Below are positions 54,031-63,372 of a stretch of 64,000 bases of DNA, piece after piece (position 1 is the first letter of the stretch; each line of letters begins with the position of its first letter). A program made the translations under genes and the position numbers. Below the pieces are notes generated by a model. That model ran no database searches. It was not told where the DNA came from and was given only the letters and a program-made list of their open reading frames with translations. Source of the DNA: Streptomyces polyasparticus (GTDB lineage: Bacteria; Actinomycetota; Actinomycetes; Streptomycetales; Streptomycetaceae); the NCBI RefSeq assembly GCF_014493765.1, contig NZ_JACTVJ010000024.1:118415-182414 (forward strand), read 5' to 3'.

Positions 54031-54842
54031 TGCTGCAGCTCCAGGAGATCTCGTACGAGACGGGCGGCCGCGTCCTCGTCGACGCCGTCACTCTGCACGC
54101 GGACACGGGGGAGACCGTGGGCCTGGTCGGCCCGAACGGCAGCGGCAAGACCACCCTCCTGCGCTGCGTGTACGGGACGCTGCGGCCCTCGTCCGGACAC
54201 GTCCTCGTCGACGGCACCGAGCTGACCGGCGCCAAGGAACGGGCCCGGCGGATCGCGACCGTCCCGCAGGACGGCCAGTCGGCCTTCGAGCTGACCGTAC
54301 GGGAGGTCGTGGCCATGGGCCGCTCCCCGCACAAACGGTTCTGGGAGCCGGACACCGCCGCCGACGAACGGCTCGTCACCGAGGCGCTGGCCCGCGTCGG
54401 CGTCCTCGACCTGGCCGAGCGCGCCTTCCCGGGCCTCTCCGGCGGCGAGCGCCAACGCGCCCTGGTGGCGCGGGCGTTGGTGCAGCAGCCCCGCCTGCTC
54501 GTCCTCGACGAGCCGACGAACCACCTCGACATCCGCTATCAGCTGGACATCCTCACCCTGGTCCGCGGCCTCGGCACCACCAACCTGCTCGCCCTGCACG
54601 ACCTCAACCTGGCCGCGTATTTCTGCGACCGGCTCTACGTACTGCAGCGCGGGGCGGTCGTCGCCGCGGGCCCGCCCGCGCAGGTGCTCACGCCGGGGCT
54701 GCTCGCCGAGGTGTACGGAGTGCGCGCCGACGTGGGCGTCCACCCCGCCACGGGGGCGCCCACGGTCACGTATCTGCCCGGCCCCGGGGCGGGCCCTGAC
54801 GTGCCCCGTCCGACCGGTGAACGAAAATCATCCACTATCTGA
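54030..54842 (+). CDS. btuD: Vitamin B12/corrinoid ABC transporter ATPase
   Basis: 270 residues with the start overlapping the permease stop. Walker A GPNGSGKTT, Q-loop TVPQDGQSAFE, signature LSGGERQRALVARALVQQPRLLVLDEPTNHLD, and H-loop LALHDLNLA. FecE/BtuD/HmuV subfamily. It ends with a ~20-residue Pro/Gly tail. Completes a riboswitch-controlled BtuFCD set. Confidence 0.93.
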   Translation: MLQLQEISYETGGRVLVDAVTLHADTGETVGLVGPNGSGKTTLLRCVYGTLRPSSGHVLVDGTELTGAKERARRIATVPQDGQSAFELTVREVVAMGRSPHKRFWEPDTAADERLVTEALARVGVLDLAERAFPGLSGGERQRALVARALVQQPRLLVLDEPTNHLDIRYQLDILTLVRGLGTTNLLALHDLNLAAYFCDRLYVLQRGAVVAAGPPAQVLTPGLLAEVYGVRADVGVHPATGAPTVTYLPGPGAGPDVPRPTGERKSSTI

Positions 54843-54886
54843 GATCACACTCCGGAATCCGGGACGGGAATCGATACGATGACCGC

Positions 54887-54988
54887 ATGGTTCAACACGA
54901 CGTGAGTGACAAGACGCCGGGCATGCTGCTCGTGGCGCGCCTTCACGTCGACCTGTGCAGGCTGAACAGCGCCATCTGTCCACGCTGA
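54887..54988 (+). CDS. Cys-containing leader peptide (33 aa) upstream of cysO-cysM
   Basis: ATG 54887 to TGA 54988; a GTG at 54902 is an alternative start. The C-terminal part LLVARLHVDLCRLNSAICPR matches the actinobacterial leader-peptide pattern with two Cys codons close to the end, known in mycobacteria to mediate cysteine-responsive attenuation. It is followed by ~150 nt before cysO, room for alternative structures. Predicted role: sense Cys-tRNA charge and control cysO-cysM. Confidence 0.8.
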   Translation: MVQHDVSDKTPGMLLVARLHVDLCRLNSAICPR

Positions 54989-55138
54989 CCCCTGCCGCCG
55001 ACCCCTGCCTTCGTGGGGGCCCGGGAGCCGCCCCAAGGGTGCGGTGACCGCAGACGGCGACTCCTCCGCGTACCACCGCATCGCCGCGCGCACCCACCCG
55101 CGCACCCACACTTCCTCATCTCACCAGGAGCCGCAGCC

Positions 55139-56369
<1,231 letters not shown>

Positions 56370-56457
56370 CACGCCGGACAGACCCCGCCCACCCAGGGGG
56401 CCGAGCCCTGCCAAGGCTATCGGCGCCCACTGACAACGCCGCCGGGCGAGCTCAGCC

Positions 56458-56526
56458 GTGCAGGTGTGGGCGAGGCCGGCCGTGCAGGTGCGCGCGAGGT
56501 CAACTGTGCAGGTGGCGGACCTGGTC
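56458..56526. repeat. 24-bp tandem repeat, 3 copies, anchored on the PemK-like gene end
   Basis: GTGCAGGTG-starting units at 56458, 56482 and 56506. The copy at 56506 is the coding end (VRHLHS) of the leftward gene, whose stop is at 56500-56502, so downstream copies repeat the last codons. Confidence 0.9.
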
Positions 56527-56961
56527 CCACAGGACCGGGTCCACCACACCGGCCCGCCGCCGGAACGCCCACACCGGGACCGTCCGCAGCTCGTCCGTCT
56601 CCAGAAAACTCGGCCGCCCCTGAGCGTCACCCACCGACCCGGGCGGCAGCGGAATCACCCCGGCCCGCTCGTCGTGGTACTTGCTCGTGATCTTGACGAC
56701 GACGGCACTCTCACCCCGTACGTCCAGGACGAGACAGGGCCGGTCCTTTGACCCCGGACCGTCCTCGTACGGAACGTCAGCCCACCAGATCTCCGCAGGC
56801 CGAGGGGCACGCCGAGGCCCACGCCCCGGACCCCGCGGCCGCGCCGGCGGCCGGCCCGCACCGCTCGGCCGGCGCCGGGAGCGCCCCCGCCCGTCCACCA
56901 GCGCCGCGAGCAGCGCGAGCGCCACCACGGCGGCAAGCGCGAGCCACCAGGACGTGTCCAT
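56500..56961 (-). CDS. Membrane-anchored PemK/MazF-like protein
   Basis: 153 residues from ATG 56961 (ATG 56967 is also possible). An N-terminal TM anchor (SWWLALAAVVALALLAALV) is followed by a basic Arg/Pro-rich linker and a PemK/MazF beta-barrel: AEIWWADVPYEDGPGSKDRPCLVLDVRGESAVVVKITSKYHDERAGVIPLP. MazF RNases use a conserved Arg and Thr/Ser at the RP and T/S strands; RP (KDRPCLVL) is present. No antitoxin gene lies next to it, and the anchor is unusual for a toxin, so a non-toxin role is likely. Confidence 0.82.
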   Translation of the reverse strand: MDTSWWLALAAVVALALLAALVDGRGRSRRRPSGAGRPPARPRGPGRGPRRAPRPAEIWWADVPYEDGPGSKDRPCLVLDVRGESAVVVKITSKYHDERAGVIPLPPGSVGDAQGRPSFLETDELRTVPVWAFRRRAGVVDPVLWDQVRHLHS

Positions 56962-57170
56962 GGGCATGAATCTACCGGCGCGGCCCAAACGCGGCGCGCC
57001 GGGAGCGGATCCATCCGAACCGGTGACAGGGCAGGTGAGTTGCCCCACAACGGCCCATGACGCAGGGGCGACGCGGAGTTTTGCGCCTTACGCTCGACGC
57101 ACCGCACAACCCCCGGAACGGCCTGGGGCAACAGGCCGTATGCCCTGCCAGCACGGAGGTTCCCGTCTCC

Positions 57171-57926
57171 ATGAAGCTCACCGTCGTCGGCTGCTCGGGC
57201 TCGTTTCCGTCCGCGGAATCGGCCTGCTCGAGCTACCTCGTAGAGGCCGACGGCTTCCGGCTGCTCCTCGACATGGGCAACGGTGCCCTCGGCGAGCTGC
57301 AGCGCCACTGCGGTCTGTACGACCTCGACGCCGTCTTCCTCAGCCATCTCCACCCGGACCACTGCATCGACATGTGCGCGTACTTCGTCGCGCGCTACTA
57401 CCGCCACGAAGGCGGCCGCTGCGATGCGATCCCGGTCTTCGCCCCCGAGGGCGCCCAGGAACGGCTGACCACCGCCTACGGCGACAGCCCCTCGGCCTCG
57501 GCGATGGGCGAGGTCTTCGACTTCCAGACGCTCAAGCCGGGCGCCTCGTTCGAGATCGGCCCCTTCTCCGTCCGTACGGAGAGAGTCGCCCACCCCGTGG
57601 AGGCGTACGCGATCCGGGTCGAGCACGAAGGCCGCTCGCTCGTGTACTCCGGCGACACCGGCGTCTGCGAGCAGCTCGACGAGCTGGCCGCCGGCACCGA
57701 CCTGTACCTGTGCGAGGCCTCCTTCATCCACGGCAAGGAGGACATCCCCGACCTCCACCTCAACGGCCGCGAGGCCGGCCAGAGCGCCACGCGCGCCGGG
57801 GCCGGCCGCCTCGTCCTCACGCACATCCCGCCGTGGACGGACGCGCAGATCAATCTGCGCGACGCACGAGAGGCGTTCGACGGCCCCGTCGAGCTCGCGC
57901 GCTCCGGGGCCGTCTACGAGCTGTGA
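57171..57926 (+). CDS. Metallo-beta-lactamase-fold phosphodiesterase (Rv1339-like)
   Basis: 251 residues. The zinc motif His59-Leu-His61-Pro-Asp63-His64 (LSHLHPDH), the later His in RVAHPVEAYAIRV, SGDTG Asp, and LTHIPPWTD His are all present. The RNase Z/cyclic-PDE subgroup layout and its place between cysM and rph match Mycobacterium Rv1339, which has cAMP phosphodiesterase activity. Cyclic nucleotide hydrolysis is therefore the best guess. Confidence 0.88.
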   Translation: MKLTVVGCSGSFPSAESACSSYLVEADGFRLLLDMGNGALGELQRHCGLYDLDAVFLSHLHPDHCIDMCAYFVARYYRHEGGRCDAIPVFAPEGAQERLTTAYGDSPSASAMGEVFDFQTLKPGASFEIGPFSVRTERVAHPVEAYAIRVEHEGRSLVYSGDTGVCEQLDELAAGTDLYLCEASFIHGKEDIPDLHLNGREAGQSATRAGAGRLVLTHIPPWTDAQINLRDAREAFDGPVELARSGAVYEL

Positions 57927-57941
57927 GCTCCCCGGCCGTCG

Positions 57942-58841
57942 TCAGCCCCGCTGACGGCGGCCGGACAGCGCCATCCGGTTCCAGGTGTGCCGGCGGCCGC
58001 GGATCGCCACCGAGTACGCGTACAGCAGCTCCGGGTCGCACATCCCGGGGATGTACGAGTCGCCGAAGTGGTGGGCGTCGAAGCCGATCTCCTTGGCGTT
58101 CAGGGCGAGTTGGGGCACCACGTTGGCGTGGCTGCCCTCCTGGCTCGTGCCGATCGCACCCATCACGATCGCGCCCGCGTCCTGCACGGCCGCGACCCCC
58201 TCGGCGGCCAGCTCGCGGGTGACCCCGGGCATCGTGCCGGGCAGCGGCATGACCACACCGTCGGCGCCCGCATCGACCAGCGCGGTCAGCTTCGGCACGG
58301 TGACGCGCTCGATGTGCCCGGCGTGGTGCATCTTGCCGCTCCACAGCGCCGCGTCGTCCCCGAGCCCCTTGCGCAGCTCCTCGGTCACCCGCGCCATGCC
58401 CTCGAAGGAGCCGCCGGTGCCGGGGTTCGCGGTGATGCAGAGCATCGCGGCACCCATGTCGATCAGACGCTTGGCGTACTCGGGCTTGGCACGCCGGATC
58501 TCCGGTACGTCACCGGGCTCCAGGTTCACGCCGACGGGCCGTCCGATGACCTGCGCGAGCTCGGTGAACGAGGCGAACTCACCGAGCCCGGGCAGCGTCA
58601 GCTTCTCGCCGTCCCAGGCGCGCTCGATGAGGTTGAGGACCACGATGTCGGCGCCGAACGACGCGACGAGCTCCATGTTGTGCACACCCCGGCCACCCGG
58701 GTTCGGAATCATCGCGGCACGCTCGGCGAACACCTCGCCGACCATGGTGCGGCCCTCCGCGGCGGCTACGGCGGCGGTGAGTTCACGGCCGCGCAGGGCG
58801 GCGAGCTGCTCGCGGTCGAGGTCGAGGATGCGGGTGGTCAT
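57942..58841 (-). CDS. TIM-barrel protein next to the GlcNAc PTS (PEP-hydrolase/DUF7916-like)
   Basis: 299 residues from ATG 58841. Recognisable elements of a beta/alpha barrel: EGRTMVGEVFAERAAMIPNPGG, MELVASFGADIVVLNLIE, GRPVGVNLEPGDVPE, MLCITANPGTGGSFEGM, SGKMHHAG, GADGVVMPLPGTMPGVT and GAIGTSQEGSHAN. Relatives in Firmicutes are often next to sugar PTS genes. No reaction is established. It is downstream of nagE2 in the same direction but separated by a strong terminator. It converges on the phosphodiesterase gene with 15 bp between stops. Confidence 0.78.
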   Translation of the reverse strand: MTTRILDLDREQLAALRGRELTAAVAAAEGRTMVGEVFAERAAMIPNPGGRGVHNMELVASFGADIVVLNLIERAWDGEKLTLPGLGEFASFTELAQVIGRPVGVNLEPGDVPEIRRAKPEYAKRLIDMGAAMLCITANPGTGGSFEGMARVTEELRKGLGDDAALWSGKMHHAGHIERVTVPKLTALVDAGADGVVMPLPGTMPGVTRELAAEGVAAVQDAGAIVMGAIGTSQEGSHANVVPQLALNAKEIGFDAHHFGDSYIPGMCDPELLYAYSVAIRGRRHTWNRMALSGRRQRG

Positions 58842-58898
58842 GGGAGCTCCCGGTGGGCGTGGACGCGTGCACTTCGACGCTATGAGGTCGCAAACGCA

Positions 58899-58937
58899 CA
58901 TTGGCCCTGCCGTAGGACTCCTACGGCAGGGCCAATG
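58899..58937. terminator. 39-bp perfect palindrome after nagE2
   Basis: CATTGGCCCTGCCGTAGGA (58899-58917) and its exact reverse complement (58919-58937) around a single base: a 19-bp perfect stem. Best read as the nagE2 terminator, but its 57-bp distance from the TIM-barrel gene start also allows an operator. Confidence 0.8.
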
Positions 58938-58976
58938 GACCTGTACGAGCTGAGGATCAGCCGGTGATCACTGCGA

Positions 58977-60272
58977 TCACTTGGTGATGTCCTCGATCTC
59001 CTCCTCGGGCTCACGGCCCGGGGTGGTGAGGTTGAACTTCACGATCGCGAAGCGGAAGACCACGTAGTAGATCACCGCGAAGACCAGACCGATCGGAATG
59101 ATCATCCAAGGCTTGGTGGCGAGGTTCCAGTTCAGCAGGTAGTCGATCGCACCTGCGGAGAAGGTGAAGCCCGCCTTCACGCCGAGCGCCCAGGTGATCA
59201 CCATCGAGGCGGCGGTGAGAATCGCGTGGAGCACGTAGAGCAGCGGCGCGATGAACATGAACGCGAACTCGATCGGCTCCGTCACACCGGTGACGAACGA
59301 GGTCAGGGCCAGGGACATCATCATGCCGAGCACGGCCTTGCGGCGCTCGGGGCGAGCGGTGTGCGCGATGGCGAGCGCGGCGGCCGGCAGGCCGAACATC
59401 ATGATCGGGAAGAAGCCCGACATGAACTGTCCGGCGGTCGGGTCACCGGCGAAGAATCGGGTCAGGTCACCGTGGACGACGTCACCGGCGGCGTTGGTGA
59501 AGTCGCCGATCTGGAACCAGGACACGGTGTTCACGAACTGGTGCATACCGATGGGCAGAAGACCTCGGTTGATCAGGCCGAACAGGCCGGCACCCGCGGC
59601 GCCGAGACCGGTGATCCACTCGCCGAAGCTGGTGATGACGTTGCCGATGGGCTCCCAGCCGAGGACGACGAGGATACCGAGGGCGGTGCCGACGAAGGCC
59701 ATGATGATCGGGACCAGGCGGCGGCCGTTGAAGAAGCCGAGCCAGTCGACCAGCTTGGTCCGGTGGAAGCGCTGCCACAGCACGGCGGTCAGCAGACCGA
59801 GGATGATGCCGCCGAGAACGCCGGGGTTCTCATAGGCGGCCGGCGTGACCTCGGCGCCCTTGACCCAGACGCCGCTGTAGAAGGTGCCCACGAACTCGGC
59901 GCCCGAAGGGCCGTCCAGCGGGAACTGGCGGATCACGGCGAAGTAGGTCAGGAAGGACACCACGGCGGCCAGCGCCGTCGAACCGTCGGCCTTCTTCGCG
60001 AAGCCGATCGCGACACCTATGCAGAACAGCAGGGGGAGACCGAACGAGGCGTCGAGCAGGGCGCCACCGGCGCCGGCGAAGACCTTGGCGACCTGGTCCC
60101 AGCCGAGACCATCGGCGCCGAATACATCGGCCTGGCCGAGGCGCAGCAGGAGGCCGGCCGCGGGCAGCACGGCGATCGGCAGCTGCAGGCTTCGGCCCAC
60201 CTTCTGCAGACCCTGGAACAGGCCGGAGCCCCGCTTCTTCGCGGGAGCAGCGGCGGCGGTGGCCGTACTCAT
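58977..60272 (-). CDS. nagE2: PTS N-acetylglucosamine transporter, EIIC component NagE2
   Basis: 431 residues from ATG 60272 with GGAGGA 6 bp upstream. PTS EIIC of the glucose/GlcNAc group: GLQKVGRSLQLPIAVLPAAGLLLRLG at the start, NRGLLPIGMHQFVNTVSWFQIGDF, FFPIMMFGLPAAALAIAH, and the signature GVTEPIEFAFMFIAPLLYVLHA. It lacks its own EIIB domain, which is separate (nagF). Two dre operators precede it. NagE2 is known in S. coelicolor as the GlcNAc permease; assignment here is by order and the dre pair. Confidence 0.93.
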   Translation of the reverse strand: MSTATAAAAPAKKRGSGLFQGLQKVGRSLQLPIAVLPAAGLLLRLGQADVFGADGLGWDQVAKVFAGAGGALLDASFGLPLLFCIGVAIGFAKKADGSTALAAVVSFLTYFAVIRQFPLDGPSGAEFVGTFYSGVWVKGAEVTPAAYENPGVLGGIILGLLTAVLWQRFHRTKLVDWLGFFNGRRLVPIIMAFVGTALGILVVLGWEPIGNVITSFGEWITGLGAAGAGLFGLINRGLLPIGMHQFVNTVSWFQIGDFTNAAGDVVHGDLTRFFAGDPTAGQFMSGFFPIMMFGLPAAALAIAHTARPERRKAVLGMMMSLALTSFVTGVTEPIEFAFMFIAPLLYVLHAILTAASMVITWALGVKAGFTFSAGAIDYLLNWNLATKPWMIIPIGLVFAVIYYVVFRFAIVKFNLTTPGREPEEEIEDITK

Positions 60273-60357
60273 CAACTTCCTCCAGTGGGCATGACGCCGC
60301 CCGGAGAAAGAGGTAGGGACGGCGACGTCGCTCAGAAGACGCGGACCGATCGGCCGC

Positions 60358-60389
60358 GTGGTCTACACCAATTAGTGGTGTAGACCAGT
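60358..60389. promoter_or_regulatory. DasR operators (two dre sites) upstream of nagE2
   Basis: GTGGTCTACACCA (60358-60370) and AGTGGTGTAGACCAGT (60374-60389) are adjacent near-perfect matches to the DasR consensus TGGTCTAGACCA-type palindrome. DasR releases with GlcNAc-6-P/GlcN-6-P, so nagE2 is induced by GlcNAc. Confidence 0.9.
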
Positions 60390-60461
60390 TGTAACACGGT
60401 GAAGACCAGATAAGGAACCTCCGCTTCCAGTGGCCTGGGACACAGCGGGACAGGCATGACA

Positions 60462-60496
60462 AAAGACCCCCGAATCCCGTGGATTCAGGGGTCTTT
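60462..60496 (-). terminator. Intrinsic terminator of nagE1
   Basis: On the minus strand, AAAGACCCC-GAATCC-type stem (15 bp with one mismatch), loop CGT, followed by TTTT. Located between nagE1 and nagE2, so the two are separate transcripts. Confidence 0.9.
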
Positions 60497-60516
60497 CGGC
60501 CTGGTGGAGGCGGGTT

Positions 60517-61815
60517 CTACGCCTTGGTGTTCTCCTGCTCCAGGGCCTCCGCCTCCTCCTCCGGCTCGCGCCCAGGAGTCTTGATGTCCCACTTCGTGAT
60601 CGCGAAGCGGAAGACCGCGTAGTAGACGACGGCGAAGCAGAGGCCGATCGGAATGATCATCCAGGGCTTGGTCGCCAGGCCCCAGTTGATGACGTAGTCG
60701 ATCAGGCCGGCCGAGAAGCTGAAGCCGTCCTTGACGCCGAGCGCCCAGGTCACCGCCATCGACACACCCGTGAGCAGCGCGTGCACCGCGTACAGGGCCG
60801 GGGCGATGAAGACGAAGGAGTACTCGATCGGTTCGGTGATACCGGTGACGAACGAGGTCAGCGCCAGCGAGAGCATCATGCCGCCGACCACCTTGCGGCG
60901 CTCCGGCCGTGCGCAGTGGACCATCGCCAGACAGGCCGCCGGCAGGGCGAACATCATGATCGGGAAGAAGCCCGACTGGTAGATGCCGGCGCTGGGGTCG
61001 CCGCTGAGGAACATGTTGATGTCGCCGTGGACCGTGGTGCCGTCCGGCTTGGTGTACGAGCCGAACTGGAACCACAGCGGCACGTTCAGGAACTGGTGCA
61101 GGCCGATCACCAGGAGCGCGCGGTTGGCGACACCGAAGATGCCGGAGCCCCAGGCGCCCAGGCTCTCGAGCCAGTTGGAGAAGCTCTCCAGGGCGTCACC
61201 GATCGCCGGCCAGACCCACAGGCACAGTGCGGCGAAGACGATGGCGACGAACGCCATGATGATCGGGACGAGGCGGCGTCCGTTGAAGAAGCCGAGCCAG
61301 GAGACGAGCTTCGTACGGTGATAGCGGACCCAGAACCACGAGGCGAGCAGGCCCATGATGATGCCGCCGAAGACGCCTGGATTCTGATACGTGAAGGCGC
61401 TGACGGTCCCGTCGGCCGCTTGGCAGCCGGTCGCGACGGCCTTCGCGCCGTCGGCGCAGTCCACCGGGAACTGGTGCAGCACCCCTCGGTACACAAGGAA
61501 GCCGGCCACCGCGGCGAGCGCCGTCGAGCCGTCCGCCTTCTTCGCCATGCCGATCGCGACGCCGATGCAGAACAGCAGCGGCAGACCGAGGTCCGCGTCG
61601 AGCAGCGCACCACCGGCGCCGACGAAGACCTTGGCCACATTCGTCCAGCCGAGGCCGTCGGCGCCGAAGACATCCGGCTGGCCGAGACGGTTGACGATGC
61701 CCGCTGCGGGAAGCACGGCGATCGGCAGCTGAAGGCTGCGCCCCATCTTCTGCATGCCCTGGAAGAAGTTGCTCCAGGGACTCGGCCGCGCTGCTGCGGC
61801 GGCGTTCGCGCTCAT
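60517..61815 (-). CDS. nagE1: PTS N-acetylglucosamine-family EIIC component NagE1
   Basis: 432 residues from ATG 61815. Same architecture as NagE2 (MGRSLQLPIAVLPAAGIVNRLGQ, RALLVIGLHQFLNVPLWFQF, GITEPIEYSFVFIAPALYAVHA, and GREPEEEAEALE tail). A tandem paralogue about 60% alike by eye. One dre site lies upstream. Whether it moves GlcNAc or another amino sugar is not settled. Confidence 0.92.
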   Translation of the reverse strand: MSANAAAAARPSPWSNFFQGMQKMGRSLQLPIAVLPAAGIVNRLGQPDVFGADGLGWTNVAKVFVGAGGALLDADLGLPLLFCIGVAIGMAKKADGSTALAAVAGFLVYRGVLHQFPVDCADGAKAVATGCQAADGTVSAFTYQNPGVFGGIIMGLLASWFWVRYHRTKLVSWLGFFNGRRLVPIIMAFVAIVFAALCLWVWPAIGDALESFSNWLESLGAWGSGIFGVANRALLVIGLHQFLNVPLWFQFGSYTKPDGTTVHGDINMFLSGDPSAGIYQSGFFPIMMFALPAACLAMVHCARPERRKVVGGMMLSLALTSFVTGITEPIEYSFVFIAPALYAVHALLTGVSMAVTWALGVKDGFSFSAGLIDYVINWGLATKPWMIIPIGLCFAVVYYAVFRFAITKWDIKTPGREPEEEAEALEQENTKA

Positions 61816-61856
61816 GGTGTCCTCCCGGAACAAGCCAGGCTCGGCGATCGTTGTAG

Positions 61857-61872
61857 ATTGGTGTAGACCAGT
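61857..61872. promoter_or_regulatory. DasR operator (dre) upstream of nagE1
   Basis: ATTGGTGTAGACCAGT, a good dre match about 42 bp before the nagE1 start. Confidence 0.85.
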
Positions 61873-62053
61873 GAGGGACCGGCGTCGGTATCCGCGCGGA
61901 AAAACCCGTGCGTACGCCGATGATCGCCATCATTCGGTACGTCGGTGATGACCGCCCGTGAAGATGGGCCAACCGTGCGTTACCGTGTCAAAGCGGACCA
62001 ATAGTGGGCCGGCCGTCGCTTGCGAGAGCGCACGAAAGATCAGGGAGAAAGAC

Positions 62054-62287
62054 ATGGCCACGAAGGCTGAGAAGATCGTTGCCGGCCTCGGCGGTATCGA
62101 CAACATCGAAGAGGTCGAGGGCTGCATCACCCGCCTGCGCACCGAGGTCAAGGACTCCTCGCTCGTCGACGAGGCCGCCCTCAAGGCCGCCGGCGCCCAC
62201 GGTGTCGTGAAGATGGGCACCGCCATCCAGGTCGTCATCGGCACCGACGCCGACCCGATCGCCGCCGACATCGAAGACATGATGTGA
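62054..62287 (+). CDS. nagF: PTS GlcNAc EIIB component
   Basis: 77 residues. EIIB phosphoryl-carrier with the active-site cysteine Cys24 in EEVEGCITRLRTEVKDSSLVDEAALKAAGAHGVVKMG. It passes phosphate from EIIA to the sugar moved by NagE2/NagE1. Divergent from nagE1. ATG 62054 is preceded by AGGGAGAAAG. A terminator with T-tract follows. Confidence 0.94.
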   Translation: MATKAEKIVAGLGGIDNIEEVEGCITRLRTEVKDSSLVDEAALKAAGAHGVVKMGTAIQVVIGTDADPIAADIEDMM

Positions 62288-62306
62288 GCAGCCTCTAGCT
62301 GTACGG

Positions 62307-62341
62307 AAGCCCTGTTCCCGGCCCACCGGGGCAGGGCTTTT
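62307..62341 (+). terminator. Intrinsic terminator of nagF
   Basis: AAGCCCTG...CAGGGCTT with inner CCCGG/CCGGG pairing, followed by TTTT, 20 bp after the stop. Confidence 0.85.
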
Positions 62342-62420
62342 GTGTGCCCCGCGGCAGGGCTGCGGAGAGAGAAGGTGAGCGCGGAACTCGGCGCACAGCG
62401 CAACGGCTACGCTCGACGCC

Positions 62421-63155
62421 ATGTCTCGTATCGACGGCCGTACCGCCGAATCCCTCCGCCCCGTCACCATCGAACGCGGATGGAGCAAGCACGCCGAAGG
62501 CTCCGTACTCGTCTCCTTCGGCGACACCAAGGTCTTCTGCACCGCCTCCGTCACCGAAGGCGTCCCGCGCTGGCGCAAGGGCAGCGGCGAAGGCTGGGTC
62601 ACCGCCGAGTACTCCATGCTGCCCCGCTCCACCAACACCCGCGGCGACCGCGAATCCGTCCGCGGCAAGATCGGCGGCCGCACCCACGAGATCTCCCGCC
62701 TCATCGGCCGCTCCCTGCGCGCCGTCGTCGACTACAAGGCACTCGGCGAGAACACCATCGTCCTCGACTGCGACGTCCTCCAGGCCGACGGCGGCACCCG
62801 TACCGCCGCGATCACCGGCGCGTACGTGGCCCTCGCCGACGCGGTCGCCTGGGCCCAGGGCAAGAAGCTCATCAAGCACGGCCGCAAGCCGCTCACCGAC
62901 ACCGTCTCCGCCGTCTCCGTCGGCATCGTCGACGGCGTACCGCTGCTCGACCTCTGCTACGAGGAGGACGTGCGCGCCGAGACCGACATGAACGTCGTCT
63001 GCACCGGCGACGGCCGCTTCATCGAAGTCCAGGGCACCGCCGAAGCCGCACCCTTCGCCCGCGACGAGCTCAACGCCCTGCTCGACCTCGCGGTCGCCGG
63101 CTGCGACGAACTCGCCACGCTGCAGCGCAAGGCCCTCGAGCAGACGCTCGGCTGA
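62421..63155 (+). CDS. rph: Ribonuclease PH
   Basis: 244 residues, full length. Phosphorolytic 3'-5' exoribonuclease that trims tRNA 3' ends, acting as a hexamer. Motifs: [83 protein letters not shown]. It follows the phosphodiesterase and PTS genes; rph after an Rv1339-like gene is an old actinobacterial arrangement, here interrupted by the nag genes. Confidence 0.97.
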   Translation: MSRIDGRTAESLRPVTIERGWSKHAEGSVLVSFGDTKVFCTASVTEGVPRWRKGSGEGWVTAEYSMLPRSTNTRGDRESVRGKIGGRTHEISRLIGRSLRAVVDYKALGENTIVLDCDVLQADGGTRTAAITGAYVALADAVAWAQGKKLIKHGRKPLTDTVSAVSVGIVDGVPLLDLCYEEDVRAETDMNVVCTGDGRFIEVQGTAEAAPFARDELNALLDLAVAGCDELATLQRKALEQTLG

Positions 63156-63157
63156 CG

Positions 63158-63235
63158 CGAACCGACGGTTGGCCGGCCGGAGTCGAACCGACGGTTGGCC
63201 GGCCGGAGCCGAACCGACGGTTGGCCGGCACCGGC
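63158..63235 (+). repeat. 26-bp tandem repeat, 3 copies, after rph
   Basis: CGAACCGACGGTTGGCCGGC units start at 63158, 63184 and 63210, beginning 3 bp after the rph stop. Each contains a self-complementary AACCGACGGTT and GGCCGGCC core. Confidence 0.95.
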
Positions 63236-63372
63236 CGATGCTCGGCAGACGCAGGCCGACGGCCGGCTGATGCCGGCCACGCAACCGTGCACGCCCTGCC
63301 GGGCGTTCTAAGGGATACGGGCGTACGGCAAGCCGCCGTACGCCCGTCCGCAACAAGGGGAGGAACCGTTCC

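Noticed and set aside
56370-57170. Glutamate racemase (murI) expected between cysM and the phosphodiesterase gene from Mycobacterium synteny
   Set aside because: No racemase frame with the two catalytic Cys motifs exists here; the interval holds only the PemK-like gene and repeats.
61973-62053. DasR operator in front of nagF
   Set aside because: Only a half-site-like GCGGACCAATAGTGG is present, without the palindromic TGGTCTAGACCA pattern seen before nagE1 and nagE2.
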